In this document: piece by piece, positions 45,909-56,050 of the stretch
Numbering within the stretch: the first letter of the stretch is position 1
How the letters are laid out: each line of letters starts with the position of its first letter
Notes under the pieces: generated by a model
Databases searched by the model: none
What the model saw: only the letters and a program-made list of their open reading frames with translations
Told to the model about the DNA's origin: nothing
DNA from: Clostridioides difficile ATCC 9689 = DSM 1296
Lineage (GTDB): Bacteria; Bacillota; Clostridia; Peptostreptococcales; Peptostreptococcaceae
Length of the DNA stretch: 64,000 bases
Assembly (NCBI RefSeq): GCF_001077535.1
Contig: NZ_CP011968.1
Location: 2,232,001 to 2,296,000, forward strand
Direction: 5' to 3'
Position numbers and translations under genes: made by a program

Positions 45909-46150
45909 ATCTGTCTCCTAGTAAAAGTTTTATTTCTAAAAAAATTAATAACATAACTTTATTTTATACAAAATCTATAAACTTAAACAGTAATTTTATA
46001 AAAACAAATTATTTTAGCGAACTATTTTCCTAATTCATTTTATATTATACAACATAATACATACAAATTCAATTTTATATATATAGAATATATGATATTA
46101 AAATTATATACAAACTAAAGATAAATTTTCTATTGTTAATTAAAAACAGC

Positions 46151-46176
46151 AAAAAAGAGCCTTAAAATTAGGCTCT
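46151..46176 (-). terminator. Terminator after the set-4 hydroxylase operon
   Basis: AGAGCCT pairs with AGGCTCT around a TAAAATT loop, followed on the minus strand by six T. It ends the transcript containing the small gene at 46194. Confidence 0.85.
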
Positions 46177-46193
46177 AATAATTTATTTTAAAA

Positions 46194-46505
46194 TCAGTGA
46201 ACTCTACTACCATCTTTTAATTTAGATAATATCATCCAAGTACCTATACAATCAATTTCCAGTTGTTTCTCTATTTCATCATATAACATTTCTTGATATG
46301 ATGTATTTAAAACAACATTTTCAACCAATTTAGAAATTTCCTCTTCTGCAAAATCAATTTCTATTTGATTTTGTTTTTCTTTAAAAAATACCCTTACTTT
46401 TCTCTGACTTATTGAACGACCCTCAAAGCTGACTAAACATTCTAAAATGTTCTTATCTCCTCTAAAATTATTTACTGCTCTCATATTATTTAGATTACCA
46501 GCCAA
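46194..46505 (-). CDS. Small conserved-looking protein of unknown function
   Basis: 103 residues from a TTG at 46505 behind AGGGGATG; a start at the internal Met8 is also possible. It is acidic with a pattern of strands followed by a helix (RKVRVFFKEKQNQIEIDF, then an EE-rich helix) and no signal peptide or membrane segment. I do not recognise the family. It follows the set-4 molybdenum hydroxylase genes by 139 bp with a terminator behind it, so it may be the last gene of that operon or independent. Confidence 0.5.
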   Translation of the reverse strand: MAGNLNNMRAVNNFRGDKNILECLVSFEGRSISQRKVRVFFKEKQNQIEIDFAEEEISKLVENVVLNTSYQEMLYDEIEKQLEIDCIGTWMILSKLKDGSRVH

Positions 46506-46644
46506 AACATCATCCCCTTATTTAATTTTGTATTTTATAAGTAAAATTCATAATATTATAATAACTACTTATTAAATATCTTTCAACAGGTATGACATAA
46601 CTGGTTGTTTAACATGTAAAACTAGTCTAAATTTTCATAAATAA

Positions 46645-48909
46645 TTATTTATTCATTTCCATAAAAACTTTTTCAGGTGTAATAGGGAGTGTATTTATTC
46701 TTACACCAATTCCATTAAACACAGCTTCTTGTATTGCTGGTAAAGGTGTATTTATAACAACTTCTCCAACAGATTTAGCACCAAATGGTCCAGTTGGTTC
46801 ATAAGTTTCAACAAAATCTACTTTAACATTTCCAATATCACATCTAGCTGGAATCTTGTATTGCATAAATGTATTTGTGTCCATGCTTCCTTTTTCTGTG
46901 TATCTAACTTCTTCAAATAATGCCATTCCAATCCCTTGAACAATTCCACCTTCAACTTGTATCTTAGCTAGATTTTTATTTATAACCGTTCCACAATCTA
47001 CTACAGCTACATAATTTACTAAATCAACTTTTCCAGTTTCTGTGTCAATTTCAGTTTCTGCAAAACCTGCTATAAAAGGAGGAGGAGATACTGGGCTACC
47101 ATGAGAAGCAAGACCTATTAATTGATTAGTATCTGGACCAATTGTAGAATCAACTGCTATATCGAATAATAAAGTGCTACCTTTTTTACTAGTTAATTTT
47201 ATACCATCAAATTCTACTTCATCCTTCTCAACACCTAGTTTAGTTGCTCCAGCAGAAATTATTTTTTCTCTTAAGTCTTGAGCTGCCTTAACTACTGCCA
47301 TACCTGTTACATAAGTAGTACTTGAAGCATATGAACCTGGGTCATATGGAACTAAGTCAGTATCAGCTGATATAACTGTTATATTTTCAATGCTTGTATC
47401 AAGAACCTCAGCAGCCATTTGAGCTAAAATCGTATCACTTCCTGTACCCATATCAGTAGAACCTATCATAAGAGTATAATCTCCACAGTCATTCAATTTT
47501 ATTTCAGCTGAAGACTTATCAAGACCTTGTATACCAGAACCTTGCATAGTAATTGCCATACCCACACTTCTAATTTTTCCATTATCAAGATGTTTACAAG
47601 GATATTTTTCATTCCATCCAATAAGTTCTTTGCCTTTATTTATACATTTTATTAAATCGACACTATTTAAAGTTTTACCATATGCAAATGTAGTTTCACC
47701 TTCTGTTACCACATTTTTTAACCTTAAATCTGTTGGGTCCATTTTTAATTTATTAGCAAGCATATTTATAGTTGATTCAACAGCAAAACATCCTTGTGAT
47801 GCTCCATACCCTCTAAGTGCTCCTGCTGGCATCTTATTAGTATATACCACATCTGCAATAAATCTTGTTGCTTCAACTTTATTATACATTGGTAAAGTTT
47901 TTTCTCCAACCAAACCAATAGTTGTAGAAGCATGCTCTCCATATGCTCCTGTATCAGAAAGTGCTTTTATATCTATTGCCTTTATTATGCCATCATTTGT
48001 AGCACCTAGTCTAACTTTTAATCTCATTGCATGTCTACTTGTTGAACAATTAAAAGTTTCTTTTCTATCATAAATTATTTTAGCTGGTTTCCCTGTTTTT
48101 AAAGTAACAATTGCAGAAAAAATCTCAACACATGCAGTTTGTTTACCACCAAATCCGCCACCAATTCTAGGTTTTATAACCCTAATTTTGCTAGCTGGTA
48201 TTTCTAGTGCACGAGATAAATGTCTTTTTACATGAAATGGTATTTGAGTTGAACTTACTACAACCAATCTTCCCATATGGTCTAAATAATTGTATGCCCT
48301 ATACGTCTCCATCATTGCATGTGCTTGAGCTTGAGTATAATAAGTTTCTTCAATCACTACATCACAATTACTTAATACTTTTTCTACATCACCTTTTGTA
48401 TAATCATGATGGGATACTATATTTTTTTCTCTTTGCATACCTATATCAAAGTTACAATGTCTATCTTCATCATGTACCATAGTTTTATTTCCTATTGCCT
48501 CTTCAAAATCCAAAACAGGTGTAAGTACTTCATACTTTACTTTGATAAGATTCATTGCTTTAATTGCAGTTTTTTCATCTATAGCTGCCACTATAGCTAC
48601 TTCGTCACCTACATATCTTACAACATCTTCAAGAATTAATCTATCATATGGAGATGGCTCTGGATATGTTTGACCAGCAAGTGTAAATCGAGATTTTGGT
48701 ACATCTTTATATGTTAAAACACATTCAACACCATCAACCATTTCTGCCTTTGATGTCTCTATATCTTTTATTTTTGCATAAGCGTGAGGACTTCTAAGTA
48801 TCTTTACCACCAAAGCATCTTTTGCTGATAAATCATCTGTATATACAGGCTTTCCTGTTGTGATACTCATTCCATCTATTTTCTTGATTCCTTTTCCAAC
48901 TATATTCAT
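46645..48909 (-). CDS. xdhA: Molybdenum hydroxylase large subunit, set 4
   Basis: 754 residues, full length. Motifs PRIGGGFGGKQ, LRGYGASQG and GPFGAKSVGE are intact, so molybdenum cofactor binding and the catalytic glutamate are preserved. It follows the FeS gene after 3 bp; the order FAD-FeS-Mo differs from FeS-FAD-Mo in set 2. It is separated from the main purine island by the restriction operon and has no sigma-54 site upstream, so it may be controlled differently. Substrate is probably a purine or related heterocycle. Confidence 0.9.
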   Translation of the reverse strand: MNIVGKGIKKIDGMSITTGKPVYTDDLSAKDALVVKILRSPHAYAKIKDIETSKAEMVDGVECVLTYKDVPKSRFTLAGQTYPEPSPYDRLILEDVVRYVGDEVAIVAAIDEKTAIKAMNLIKVKYEVLTPVLDFEEAIGNKTMVHDEDRHCNFDIGMQREKNIVSHHDYTKGDVEKVLSNCDVVIEETYYTQAQAHAMMETYRAYNYLDHMGRLVVVSSTQIPFHVKRHLSRALEIPASKIRVIKPRIGGGFGGKQTACVEIFSAIVTLKTGKPAKIIYDRKETFNCSTSRHAMRLKVRLGATNDGIIKAIDIKALSDTGAYGEHASTTIGLVGEKTLPMYNKVEATRFIADVVYTNKMPAGALRGYGASQGCFAVESTINMLANKLKMDPTDLRLKNVVTEGETTFAYGKTLNSVDLIKCINKGKELIGWNEKYPCKHLDNGKIRSVGMAITMQGSGIQGLDKSSAEIKLNDCGDYTLMIGSTDMGTGSDTILAQMAAEVLDTSIENITVISADTDLVPYDPGSYASSTTYVTGMAVVKAAQDLREKIISAGATKLGVEKDEVEFDGIKLTSKKGSTLLFDIAVDSTIGPDTNQLIGLASHGSPVSPPPFIAGFAETEIDTETGKVDLVNYVAVVDCGTVINKNLAKIQVEGGIVQGIGMALFEEVRYTEKGSMDTNTFMQYKIPARCDIGNVKVDFVETYEPTGPFGAKSVGEVVINTPLPAIQEAVFNGIGVRINTLPITPEKVFMEMNK

Positions 48910-48912
48910 GTT

Positions 48913-49362
48913 CTATTTTACCTCCAGATAAGTTTTGATAGCTCTTAACTGTCCCATATACCCTGTACATCTACATAGATTTCCTGTAAGATAATGCTTT
49001 ATTTCATCATCTGTAGGATTTTCAAGCTCATCCTTCATTGCAAGTACAGTAAGTATAAAGCCAGGAGAACAGAAACCACATTGCTCAGCTCCTTCTTTTA
49101 CCAAAACTTCACTAAATTCTTTAACTTCATTTTCTAAACCTTCAATTGTAGTTATTTCTTTATCTAAAGCTCTCAATGTCAGTGTTGCACAGGATAATGT
49201 AGGTTTCTTGTCAATTAAAACTGTACATAAACCACAACAGCCTGTGTCACAACCTCTTTTCACACTTAAATTACCAACTTTTCTTAAAGTATCAACCAGA
49301 TATTCTTCTGGTTCTATATCAACACTTTTTTTCTTCCCATTTATATTAATCTTTACTAACAT
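48913..49362 (-). CDS. xdhC: Molybdenum hydroxylase 2Fe-2S subunit, set 4
   Basis: 149 residues. Cysteines in GCDTGCCGLCTVLI, QCGFCSPGF and NLCRCTGYMGQ provide the two 2Fe-2S clusters. The ATG overlaps the FAD-subunit stop by one base and is preceded by GGAGG. The product passes electrons between the molybdenum and FAD subunits encoded next to it. Confidence 0.9.
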   Translation of the reverse strand: MLVKININGKKKSVDIEPEEYLVDTLRKVGNLSVKRGCDTGCCGLCTVLIDKKPTLSCATLTLRALDKEITTIEGLENEVKEFSEVLVKEGAEQCGFCSPGFILTVLAMKDELENPTDDEIKHYLTGNLCRCTGYMGQLRAIKTYLEVK

Positions 49363-50150
49363 TAAATAACCTCCATTATAGCTCTTTTTAAAAGTACTTT
49401 ACTCATAGCTTTTCTATACTCCCTAGATGCTCTCATGTTAGAACCAAAAGTTAGTTCTTCTGATGCTATTTCTACTGCTTTATCTATATTAATTTCATTG
49501 ATTTCATTGTTAGATAGAAATTCACTAGCTTGTTTTGCAATCGTAGCTTTCTGCGGTCTTGCTCCTACACATAACTTAAATTGTTCCATATGTTTTGATA
49601 CAGATACATTTAGAATTGGATAATCACTCTTTGCATTTCTAAGTGATTTATAAGAAGCATTCTTATTTGTCTTCTTTATGTATATCTTAATAAGTAAATC
49701 TTTCTCATAATCTCTATTTAGAAACTCTTCAAGACTAATTCTCCCAATATTATATAATTCTACTTCTGTATCTAATGAAAGTAATGCTACTATCAAGTCA
49801 GAAAAACCATATTTAGAAAATACTGTTGCACCAACTGTTACTACATTTCTAAACTGAACTCCTATTATATTTTTAACTGAATCTTCTATTATTCTTCCAA
49901 AATTATTTTTTATTATGGAACTTGTTTCTAATGTTCTAAAAGTAGTCATAGAACCAATCTCAACGTAATCTTCATACTCTTTTATATAATCTAAATTTAA
50001 TTTAGATAATTCTATTCCTGTTCCTATTCTTTTTTTCCCCATTCTTAAAAAAGCACTTCCACCAATTACTTGGTTAGTTTTTCTTTTATTTAAAATTGAG
50101 TACGCTTCTTCTACTGTATCTGGCTGTACAATATCCATAACCGTAAACAT
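49362..50150 (-). CDS. xdhB: Molybdenum hydroxylase FAD-binding subunit, set 4
   Basis: 262 residues. FAD-binding stretches NQVIGGSAFLRMG and GVQFRNVVTVGATVF are present, and the C-terminal domain (KASREYRKAM-type end) matches the other FAD subunits of this window. First gene of the set-4 operon; GGGAGGAAA precedes the ATG. The second glycine-rich loop differs somewhat (NVVTVG instead of GARVG). Confidence 0.87.
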   Translation of the reverse strand: MFTVMDIVQPDTVEEAYSILNKRKTNQVIGGSAFLRMGKKRIGTGIELSKLNLDYIKEYEDYVEIGSMTTFRTLETSSIIKNNFGRIIEDSVKNIIGVQFRNVVTVGATVFSKYGFSDLIVALLSLDTEVELYNIGRISLEEFLNRDYEKDLLIKIYIKKTNKNASYKSLRNAKSDYPILNVSVSKHMEQFKLCVGARPQKATIAKQASEFLSNNEINEINIDKAVEIASEELTFGSNMRASREYRKAMSKVLLKRAIMEVI

Positions 50151-50265
50151 AAATTTCCTCCCTTATTTGCTATTCTTATTTTAAATACAACTAATTATAT
50201 CATAGCTTCAACAAATTTTGATAATAAATATGTCTAATATGTAAATTCTGTAAATTACTTATACA

Positions 50266-50319
50266 TAAAAAAATGACTATTTCAATAATCATCATTAGAC
50301 AATATTAAAATAGCCATTA
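50266..50319 (-). terminator. Terminator of the antiporter gene
   Basis: A long imperfect stem (AATGaCTATTTcAATA with TATTaAAATAGcCATT) followed by seven T on the minus strand. It lies 26 bp beyond the antiporter stop. Confidence 0.7.
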
Positions 50320-50344
50320 ACAGGTACTATTTTAAAGCAAAACT

Positions 50345-51613
50345 TTAAAAAGTTGATACTTTTTCACTTATATTTATCACTTCTTCTTCTAATAATCCAA
50401 GTTTTTTAGCTACTAATTTTGTAGTACTTCCTTGTATTACTAATGTAATTAGTATAGTCATGAATACTACAGATGAAATCACTTCGTATCCAGGAACTTT
50501 CATTGCTGAAATAATACCACAAAGTGCTGCTGGTATTACGCCTGTTTCCCTTACCCACATCATAAATAATATTTCACTTTTACTCCATTTTGCTTCCCTG
50601 TCTACAAGTGTACAAACTAAAACGCAAAGTGGTCTTGCTATAAACATTAATACTAATACTGTAATTACAGATGGCATAAAATATTTACTTAACTGAGCCA
50701 AATTAACTTGGCTACCCAATATTATAAATATTGCCATACGACAAATAGTACCTAAAGTTTCAGCAACATAAAAATCTGCATCATAAGATTTTTGACTTAA
50801 CCAAATTTTAAAGTTTTTCTTGTTACCAGTTATTATACCTACAATAAAGCAAGACATATATCCACTTCCACCTAATTTTGTAGATAATTCATATGCAACT
50901 ACAACTGAAATAACAGATATTATTGGTGCAAAATCTTTAAATATTCCATAAGGTTTATCATTAACTAATTTCAAAAGCAGTATTCCTGTAATTAAACCAA
51001 CTAAAACTCCGACAATAACCATTGTCCCCAGTTCATAAATATTTTCACCTAATGAAAATTTATTTGACAAAATTACAGCCAACACTGCTGATGTTAGTAT
51101 AGCTCCTGTTGCATCATTAAAAGCTGATTCACTTATTACAGTTTGTTTTACCCTATCCTTTATCTTTACCTGATTAAATATAGGTACAAGAGTGGCTGGG
51201 TCTGTTGATGCTATTATAGTTCCTGCTAGTAAAGCAGTCATTGCACTTATCCCAAAAGTAAATCCTATTACTTGTTGCATTATAAAAGCAGATATCACAA
51301 CTCCTAAAGTAGCTAATAAGAATACAGATATCTTCACATTTCTCAATACTTTTAAACTTATTTCTTTTCCACCTAAATATAAAATAAATGCAGAACCAAA
51401 TGTAAGTATTAGTTGATTTTCTATTTGAAATCCACGAATATCTATAAATTTTAAAAATGATGGTCCTATTAAAATACCTACAAGTAAATATAACACTACA
51501 TCTGGAACCTTTATTATTTCACTAAGCTTACTACAAATTATTCCAGTTATACTTACAATAGCAAAAATTATCAATAAATTATTGCTGGCAATTGTGTGTA
51601 TAGATGCTTCCAT
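50345..51613 (-). CDS. Cation:proton antiporter (CPA family)
   Basis: 422 residues from the ATG at 51613 behind GGGAGGAGA; the upstream in-frame ATG precedes that RBS. About 12 membrane segments. VPDVVLYLLVGILIGP near the start and the helix containing STDPATLVPIF and SAFNDATGAIL, with the conserved aspartates, are typical of the Na+(K+)/H+ exchanger family. It exchanges cations for protons at the membrane. There is no regulatory TrkA-type C-terminal domain. Monocistronic, with a terminator after it. Confidence 0.82.
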   Translation of the reverse strand: MEASIHTIASNNLLIIFAIVSITGIICSKLSEIIKVPDVVLYLLVGILIGPSFLKFIDIRGFQIENQLILTFGSAFILYLGGKEISLKVLRNVKISVFLLATLGVVISAFIMQQVIGFTFGISAMTALLAGTIIASTDPATLVPIFNQVKIKDRVKQTVISESAFNDATGAILTSAVLAVILSNKFSLGENIYELGTMVIVGVLVGLITGILLLKLVNDKPYGIFKDFAPIISVISVVVAYELSTKLGGSGYMSCFIVGIITGNKKNFKIWLSQKSYDADFYVAETLGTICRMAIFIILGSQVNLAQLSKYFMPSVITVLVLMFIARPLCVLVCTLVDREAKWSKSEILFMMWVRETGVIPAALCGIISAMKVPGYEVISSVVFMTILITLVIQGSTTKLVAKKLGLLEEEVINISEKVSTF

Positions 51614-51953
51614 GTCCGTCTCTCCTCCCGATTTGCATACATTATGCAATATACTTATTGTTTTACTATATAATTATAGCACACAAATAAATGTTATCAA
51701 TCATTTTTTTTAGGACATGCAATTTAGCTTTCATTTTTGACAATTAAATAACGCTTATATAATTTTGCTATTTTTTGCTAGTTATTAAAAGGTTGATTTT
51801 GTCAAGTTTATAGTATATATATATTAATATTTTTTATATCCATATCTTTTTAGATATTTTTCGACTTTTTCCTCCATTAAAATAAGTTTAAATTTAACAA
51901 TAAAACATTTCATTATATATATTTTTTAAAATGTACCATTTTCAACATTTTCA
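51614..51953. other. Intergenic stretch upstream of the antiporter
   Basis: About 340 bp, AT-rich, expected to contain the antiporter promoter on the minus strand. No riboswitch (for example ydaO- or ykkC-like), repeat or gene is recognised. Confidence 0.4.
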
Positions 51954-52115
51954 TTAACTTGGTCTATTCATTTTTTTCTTATCTATTCTATATCCAAGCA
52001 TATTCCCTATATTTTTACTTACATGTAATTCTTGAGCTATTTCAAGTTTATTATCATTGCTTTGTTTTATCTTAGAAATCTCACTTTGTTTTTCATTTTG
52101 TTTATCTTGTTTCAT
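51954..52115 (-). CDS. Small 53-residue protein
   Basis: ATG at 52115 preceded by GAAAGGAGAAACT, a near-perfect RBS, and 53 sense codons to a TAA. The sequence is rich in lysine, glutamine and asparagine (MKQDKQNEKQSEISKIKQSN) and then reads KLEIAQELHVSKNIGNMLGY. The second half has a loose resemblance to alpha/beta-type small acid-soluble spore proteins (EIA.EL.V ... G), but the GGxMVK signature is not there, so this is only a hint. No partner gene. Confidence 0.5.
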   Translation of the reverse strand: MKQDKQNEKQSEISKIKQSNDNKLEIAQELHVSKNIGNMLGYRIDKKKMNRPS

Positions 52116-52263
52116 AGTTTCTCCTTTCAAAACAATATCACTTTTTCTGTTTATTACTTATTATTTCAAATTTCTATAATTTTAATCAAAAAAGGGAAAT
52201 ATCTCAATATAATATAGCTTATTCAACACCATATTTATATATAGAATTTCCCTAATTATTTTA

Positions 52264-53346
52264 TTAATTTAATTTTTCAATAACCTTATCTAAATTAGAA
52301 TTTACTTTATCTTCCTTTTTCCAAGAATTTAATGTATAATGCGTTCCAAATGTAAATAAACCTGAAACTATTAATATAAAATAGTATACAAACCCACTAT
52401 ATAAGAGTACAGAGTACCCCAATAATTCTTTTGGAATTATATTGGAGAACATAGTAAAAAATGTAACCTCATTAGCTCCAACATTTCCTGGTGTTGGAAT
52501 TGGTGATATAGCCATATATAAAAAGACCTGTAATGTCATTATATGTACATATGAAACTCCTCTTAAATTTGAGGCTTTATACACACAATAAACTATACTG
52601 AAATATGCGATTAATTGTAACACAGTAAGTAATATACTTAAAACTAAGATTCTTACATTTTTAATAAATATTTTTATAGAATAATTATAATCATCAATAT
52701 AATGATTTATTCTATCACGTTTTGAATCTAAAAATTTAAATGTTTTAAATTTAGATAAAAAATTAATCAAAACTTCTGCTATCATTTTTACTTGTTTTGG
52801 ACTAAATACTATTAGTAGTCCACCTAACAACATACTTACATTCATAATCATTCCAAAAGTTATCAAGACTTTCACAGAATGTACTTGCTCCATCAGTAAT
52901 GACTTATTTAGCAAAATTAAAATTCCACAAAATACAGTAACTGTACTTTGAAATACTACAGTTTTATTAGTAACTATAGCCACTGATTTACTAAGGCTTA
53001 CATCATATTTTGTAAGTGCATATATTTGCATTGGTTGACTCCCAGATGCAAATGGAGTAACTAAGTTATAGTAAAATCCCATTGTAGCCATTTTAATACC
53101 AATAAATTTTACTTTTGTTTTTTGAACTGCATTTATTATCAAATGAGTTACAATAGATTCAATTATCATATATACTATAATTGTCAATATGCCAAGAAAT
53201 ATATAAGTCTTATTTACTAGCCTTATAATTTTAGGTATTAGTTTTATATCTAAAGTAGTTAATACTAAATAAGTAGTAATACATATCAAAAATAATAAAA
53301 ATCCATATTGAATAAAATCTTTTTCTCTTTTGGATAATTTTCTCAT
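52264..53346 (-). CDS. Flippase-like / lysylphosphatidylglycerol-synthase-type membrane protein
   Basis: 360 residues, about eight membrane segments, with a basic charged N-terminus (MRKLSKREKDF). It matches the LPG_synthase_TM/AglD2-type flippase-like family (YbhN group): the landmarks are NLVTPFASGSQPMQIYAL and the C-terminal SPIPTPGNVGANEVTFF. It has no C-terminal aminoacyl-phospholipid synthase domain, so it is the flippase module alone and not a full MprF. A role in moving lipid-linked compounds across the membrane is inferred. It lies 102 bp after the ABC exporter genes and may be co-transcribed with them. Confidence 0.75.
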   Translation of the reverse strand: MRKLSKREKDFIQYGFLLFLICITTYLVLTTLDIKLIPKIIRLVNKTYIFLGILTIIVYMIIESIVTHLIINAVQKTKVKFIGIKMATMGFYYNLVTPFASGSQPMQIYALTKYDVSLSKSVAIVTNKTVVFQSTVTVFCGILILLNKSLLMEQVHSVKVLITFGMIMNVSMLLGGLLIVFSPKQVKMIAEVLINFLSKFKTFKFLDSKRDRINHYIDDYNYSIKIFIKNVRILVLSILLTVLQLIAYFSIVYCVYKASNLRGVSYVHIMTLQVFLYMAISPIPTPGNVGANEVTFFTMFSNIIPKELLGYSVLLYSGFVYYFILIVSGLFTFGTHYTLNSWKKEDKVNSNLDKVIEKLN

Positions 53347-53448
53347 TTATTTTCTCCTAAATTTTTTCATATCACTATACATAGTATACTACTTAACCTA
53401 TTATTTGCAAGACTAAAAAAGATAAGTCTTTATTTGACATAAATACAC

Positions 53449-55044
53449 CTATAAATTTTTAAATATTCTTACTCCTTTAGTAGAAATAATTCTCCATATC
53501 ATAAAATCTAATATCAAAGTAAGTATACTTGCCAAAATAATATATATATTTAAAAACGAAATTCCAAGTAATACATATATACCTCCAAGTATAATTACAT
53601 AAGCTAATGATACTAACATTGTAACTATCATACTTGCACTTCTTTTTACTACAGCCACCTCATTTTTCCAATCAAGGTTTGGGTATAATAAATTTGATAA
53701 TAATCCCATCAATGCTACAAACATTGAAAAACTTACAATCAAACAGATTGATACAATAATAAACTGAATTTCAAAGTCTAATCTTATAGATACTAATATT
53801 AGACATAAAATAGATAATGGGGCATTCAATAAAAAATTCATTAATACTTTTGACCAGAATATTTCTCTTTCATCTATTGGAGAAGATTTCAGTATCCATA
53901 AATTTTTTCCTTCAAGAGAAATTGAACAGTATGTTGTACAATTCATTACTATTATAAAGAAGAATACTCCCAATAATTGTATTTTTATAAGATTAAAATC
54001 TATATTCAATTTCAGTAACTCACCCACTTTATCTGCTCCAAATAATAATATTAAAATTGTACCTACTATTAGAAATAACAAACCTGCAGATGAATTTAAA
54101 AAGTATATAAACGAAGAAGTATATCTCTTAAATTCTTTTTTTAATAAAGCTTTTGAAGGTCTTGAAGTTTTTTGACCCTTAAATTCATAATTTTTTGACT
54201 TATATCCTTCACTCATCTTAGCATTTATATCTTTAAATTTTTTTGCAAACAGAGTTACAAACATAAAAAATGGTATTATTGAGATGGCTATAAATGCTAA
54301 AAATGAAACTATACTTCCTGTTTTAAGAGCATCAACAAAATAATATATAGGAGGATATACTTTTCTAATCGTCTCTGAAATAGACACACTATTCTTTAGC
54401 ATTTCAACTGACATAGAATTAAGTCTTGACATAAGTAGGGTATAAAGCAACATCAATATAATGCTACCTATTATTAATACTAAATTTTTGTATTTTATTC
54501 TTGATGATATCTGCCCTATAAATAGAAAAATTATTGATGAAGCAACTATCGGTAATAATGGTAAAGCTAAAAATAGCAATATCAAATAAGGGAAATAAGT
54601 TATACTTACATCAGAATTTAAAAAGTAAACCACTGCAGGTATAATCATACATATTGAAGAAAATAAATAGTTTGCTCCAACCAACATTAATATCTTACTT
54701 GCTAGTACAGTAGATTCTTTTATAGGTAAACTAGTCAAAAGGTCTAAATCTTTTGCTTGAAATAGATATGATGACGTTTTATATAATGATGTAACAATAG
54801 TTGTTAATGTTGATAATCCAAAACCAAATATCAGTAGCATTTCCAGTTGATTTATTTGCTTTAAGATATCAACTAAAGAGAGACTTAAGCTCGTTACATA
54901 AAAAATTAATAGACCCGCTATTATAACAACTGAAAGCATCATTCCCATTATTTTTTGTTTTTCTCTACCGTCAGCTTTTTTTAACGCATTTAATTTAAAT
55001 TCATTTATTATATTATTTTTTATTAATATACTTAGATTGCTCAT
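53449..55044 (-). CDS. ABC exporter permease subunit
   Basis: 531 residues with about 12 membrane segments, beginning with the short cytosolic stretch SNLSILIKNNIINEF. The pattern (YLFQAKDLDLLTSLPI, then ENLWILKSSPIDEREIF as SLEGKNLWILKSSPI) is that of the large putative ABC-2-type permeases found beside a lone ATPase in clostridia. It lies 46 bp downstream of the ATPase gene at 55091-55801, with which it should form an exporter. Substrate unknown. Confidence 0.78.
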   Translation of the reverse strand: MSNLSILIKNNIINEFKLNALKKADGREKQKIMGMMLSVVIIAGLLIFYVTSLSLSLVDILKQINQLEMLLIFGFGLSTLTTIVTSLYKTSSYLFQAKDLDLLTSLPIKESTVLASKILMLVGANYLFSSICMIIPAVVYFLNSDVSITYFPYLILLFLALPLLPIVASSIIFLFIGQISSRIKYKNLVLIIGSIILMLLYTLLMSRLNSMSVEMLKNSVSISETIRKVYPPIYYFVDALKTGSIVSFLAFIAISIIPFFMFVTLFAKKFKDINAKMSEGYKSKNYEFKGQKTSRPSKALLKKEFKRYTSSFIYFLNSSAGLLFLIVGTILILLFGADKVGELLKLNIDFNLIKIQLLGVFFFIIVMNCTTYCSISLEGKNLWILKSSPIDEREIFWSKVLMNFLLNAPLSILCLILVSIRLDFEIQFIIVSICLIVSFSMFVALMGLLSNLLYPNLDWKNEVAVVKRSASMIVTMLVSLAYVIILGGIYVLLGISFLNIYIILASILTLILDFMIWRIISTKGVRIFKNL

Positions 55045-55090
55045 ATTTTATCATTCCTCACTTTAGACACTATATTGTATAAAAAACATT

Positions 55091-55801
55091 TTATTTCTCT
55101 ATTAATTCCATGAAAATACTTTCAAGTGAATTACTTCCCTTAACTTCTTCTGTAGTTCCATAAGCAATTATATTTCCATCTTTTATTATGGCAATCTTAT
55201 CACAAATTTTTTCAGCAACTTCTAAAACGTGTGTTGAGAAAAATATACAACCACCTTTGTCACAAAACTCCCTCATAATTTCCTTCAATATAAAGGAAGC
55301 TTTTGGGTCAAGACCTACAAAAGGTTCATCAAGAATTAAGATTTTTGGGCTGTGTATCAAAGCCGAAATTATAGCTAATTTTTGTTTCATACCATGTGAA
55401 TATGAAGATATTAAATCTCCTAATGCTTTATTGAGTTCAAACTTATTTGAATAATATTTTATTAACTCTTCTCTTTTATCTTTGGCAACTTCAAATATGT
55501 CAGCTATAAAATTAAGGTATTGTATACCAGTTAATGACTCGTATAAATCTGGATTATCAGGTATATATGCCATTTCCTTTTTACATTCAACAGGCTGTTT
55601 TTTTATAGATTTAGAATTTATTAGTACCTCTCCCTCTTCAAAATCGTGTATTCCAACAATTGCTTTAATAGTAGTAGTTTTACCTGCTCCATTATGTCCT
55701 ATAAACCCAAAAAGCTCTCCATCATTTACATCAAATGAGACACTACTTACTACTTTTTTATTTTTATATGATTTAGATACATTGATTACTTTTAACATAA
55801 T
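55091..55801 (-). CDS. ABC transporter ATP-binding subunit
   Basis: 236 residues from the ATG at 55801, which follows GGAGGGAAATT; the 20-residue upstream extension is not preceded by an RBS. Walker A GHNGAGKTT, signature SYSHGMKQKLA (LSGGQ variant), Walker B ILILDEPFVGLDP and the switch histidine in FSTHVLEV are present. Typical of an ABC-2 exporter ATPase (drug, peptide or lantibiotic self-protection types). First gene of the pair with the permease. Confidence 0.88.
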   Translation of the reverse strand: MMLKVINVSKSYKNKKVVSSVSFDVNDGELFGFIGHNGAGKTTTIKAIVGIHDFEEGEVLINSKSIKKQPVECKKEMAYIPDNPDLYESLTGIQYLNFIADIFEVAKDKREELIKYYSNKFELNKALGDLISSYSHGMKQKLAIISALIHSPKILILDEPFVGLDPKASFILKEIMREFCDKGGCIFFSTHVLEVAEKICDKIAIIKDGNIIAYGTTEEVKGSNSLESIFMELIEK

Positions 55802-56050
55802 TTCCCTCCATATTATAGTTTTGATATTTGTTATATATAATATATAACAAATATCAAACAATTACAACTTTTATTTGTTTATTTTAGAAATCTATAAAAT
55901 GCAAAGGTATCAGAAATATAAAGGTATAAATATAATTGATATTTACTTTCAAATTACACATAATTATAAAAGAATATATAGTTCGATTTGAATAAACAAT
56001 GTATAATAAAAAATAGTTGACTATAATTATTAAAATATAAGGAGTAAAAT

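Noticed and set aside
45909-46150. preQ1 riboswitch upstream of queT
   Set aside because: TAGTTCGCTA forms a small hairpin, but the conserved CUAGC...ACCCU...AAAAAACUAA order is missing.
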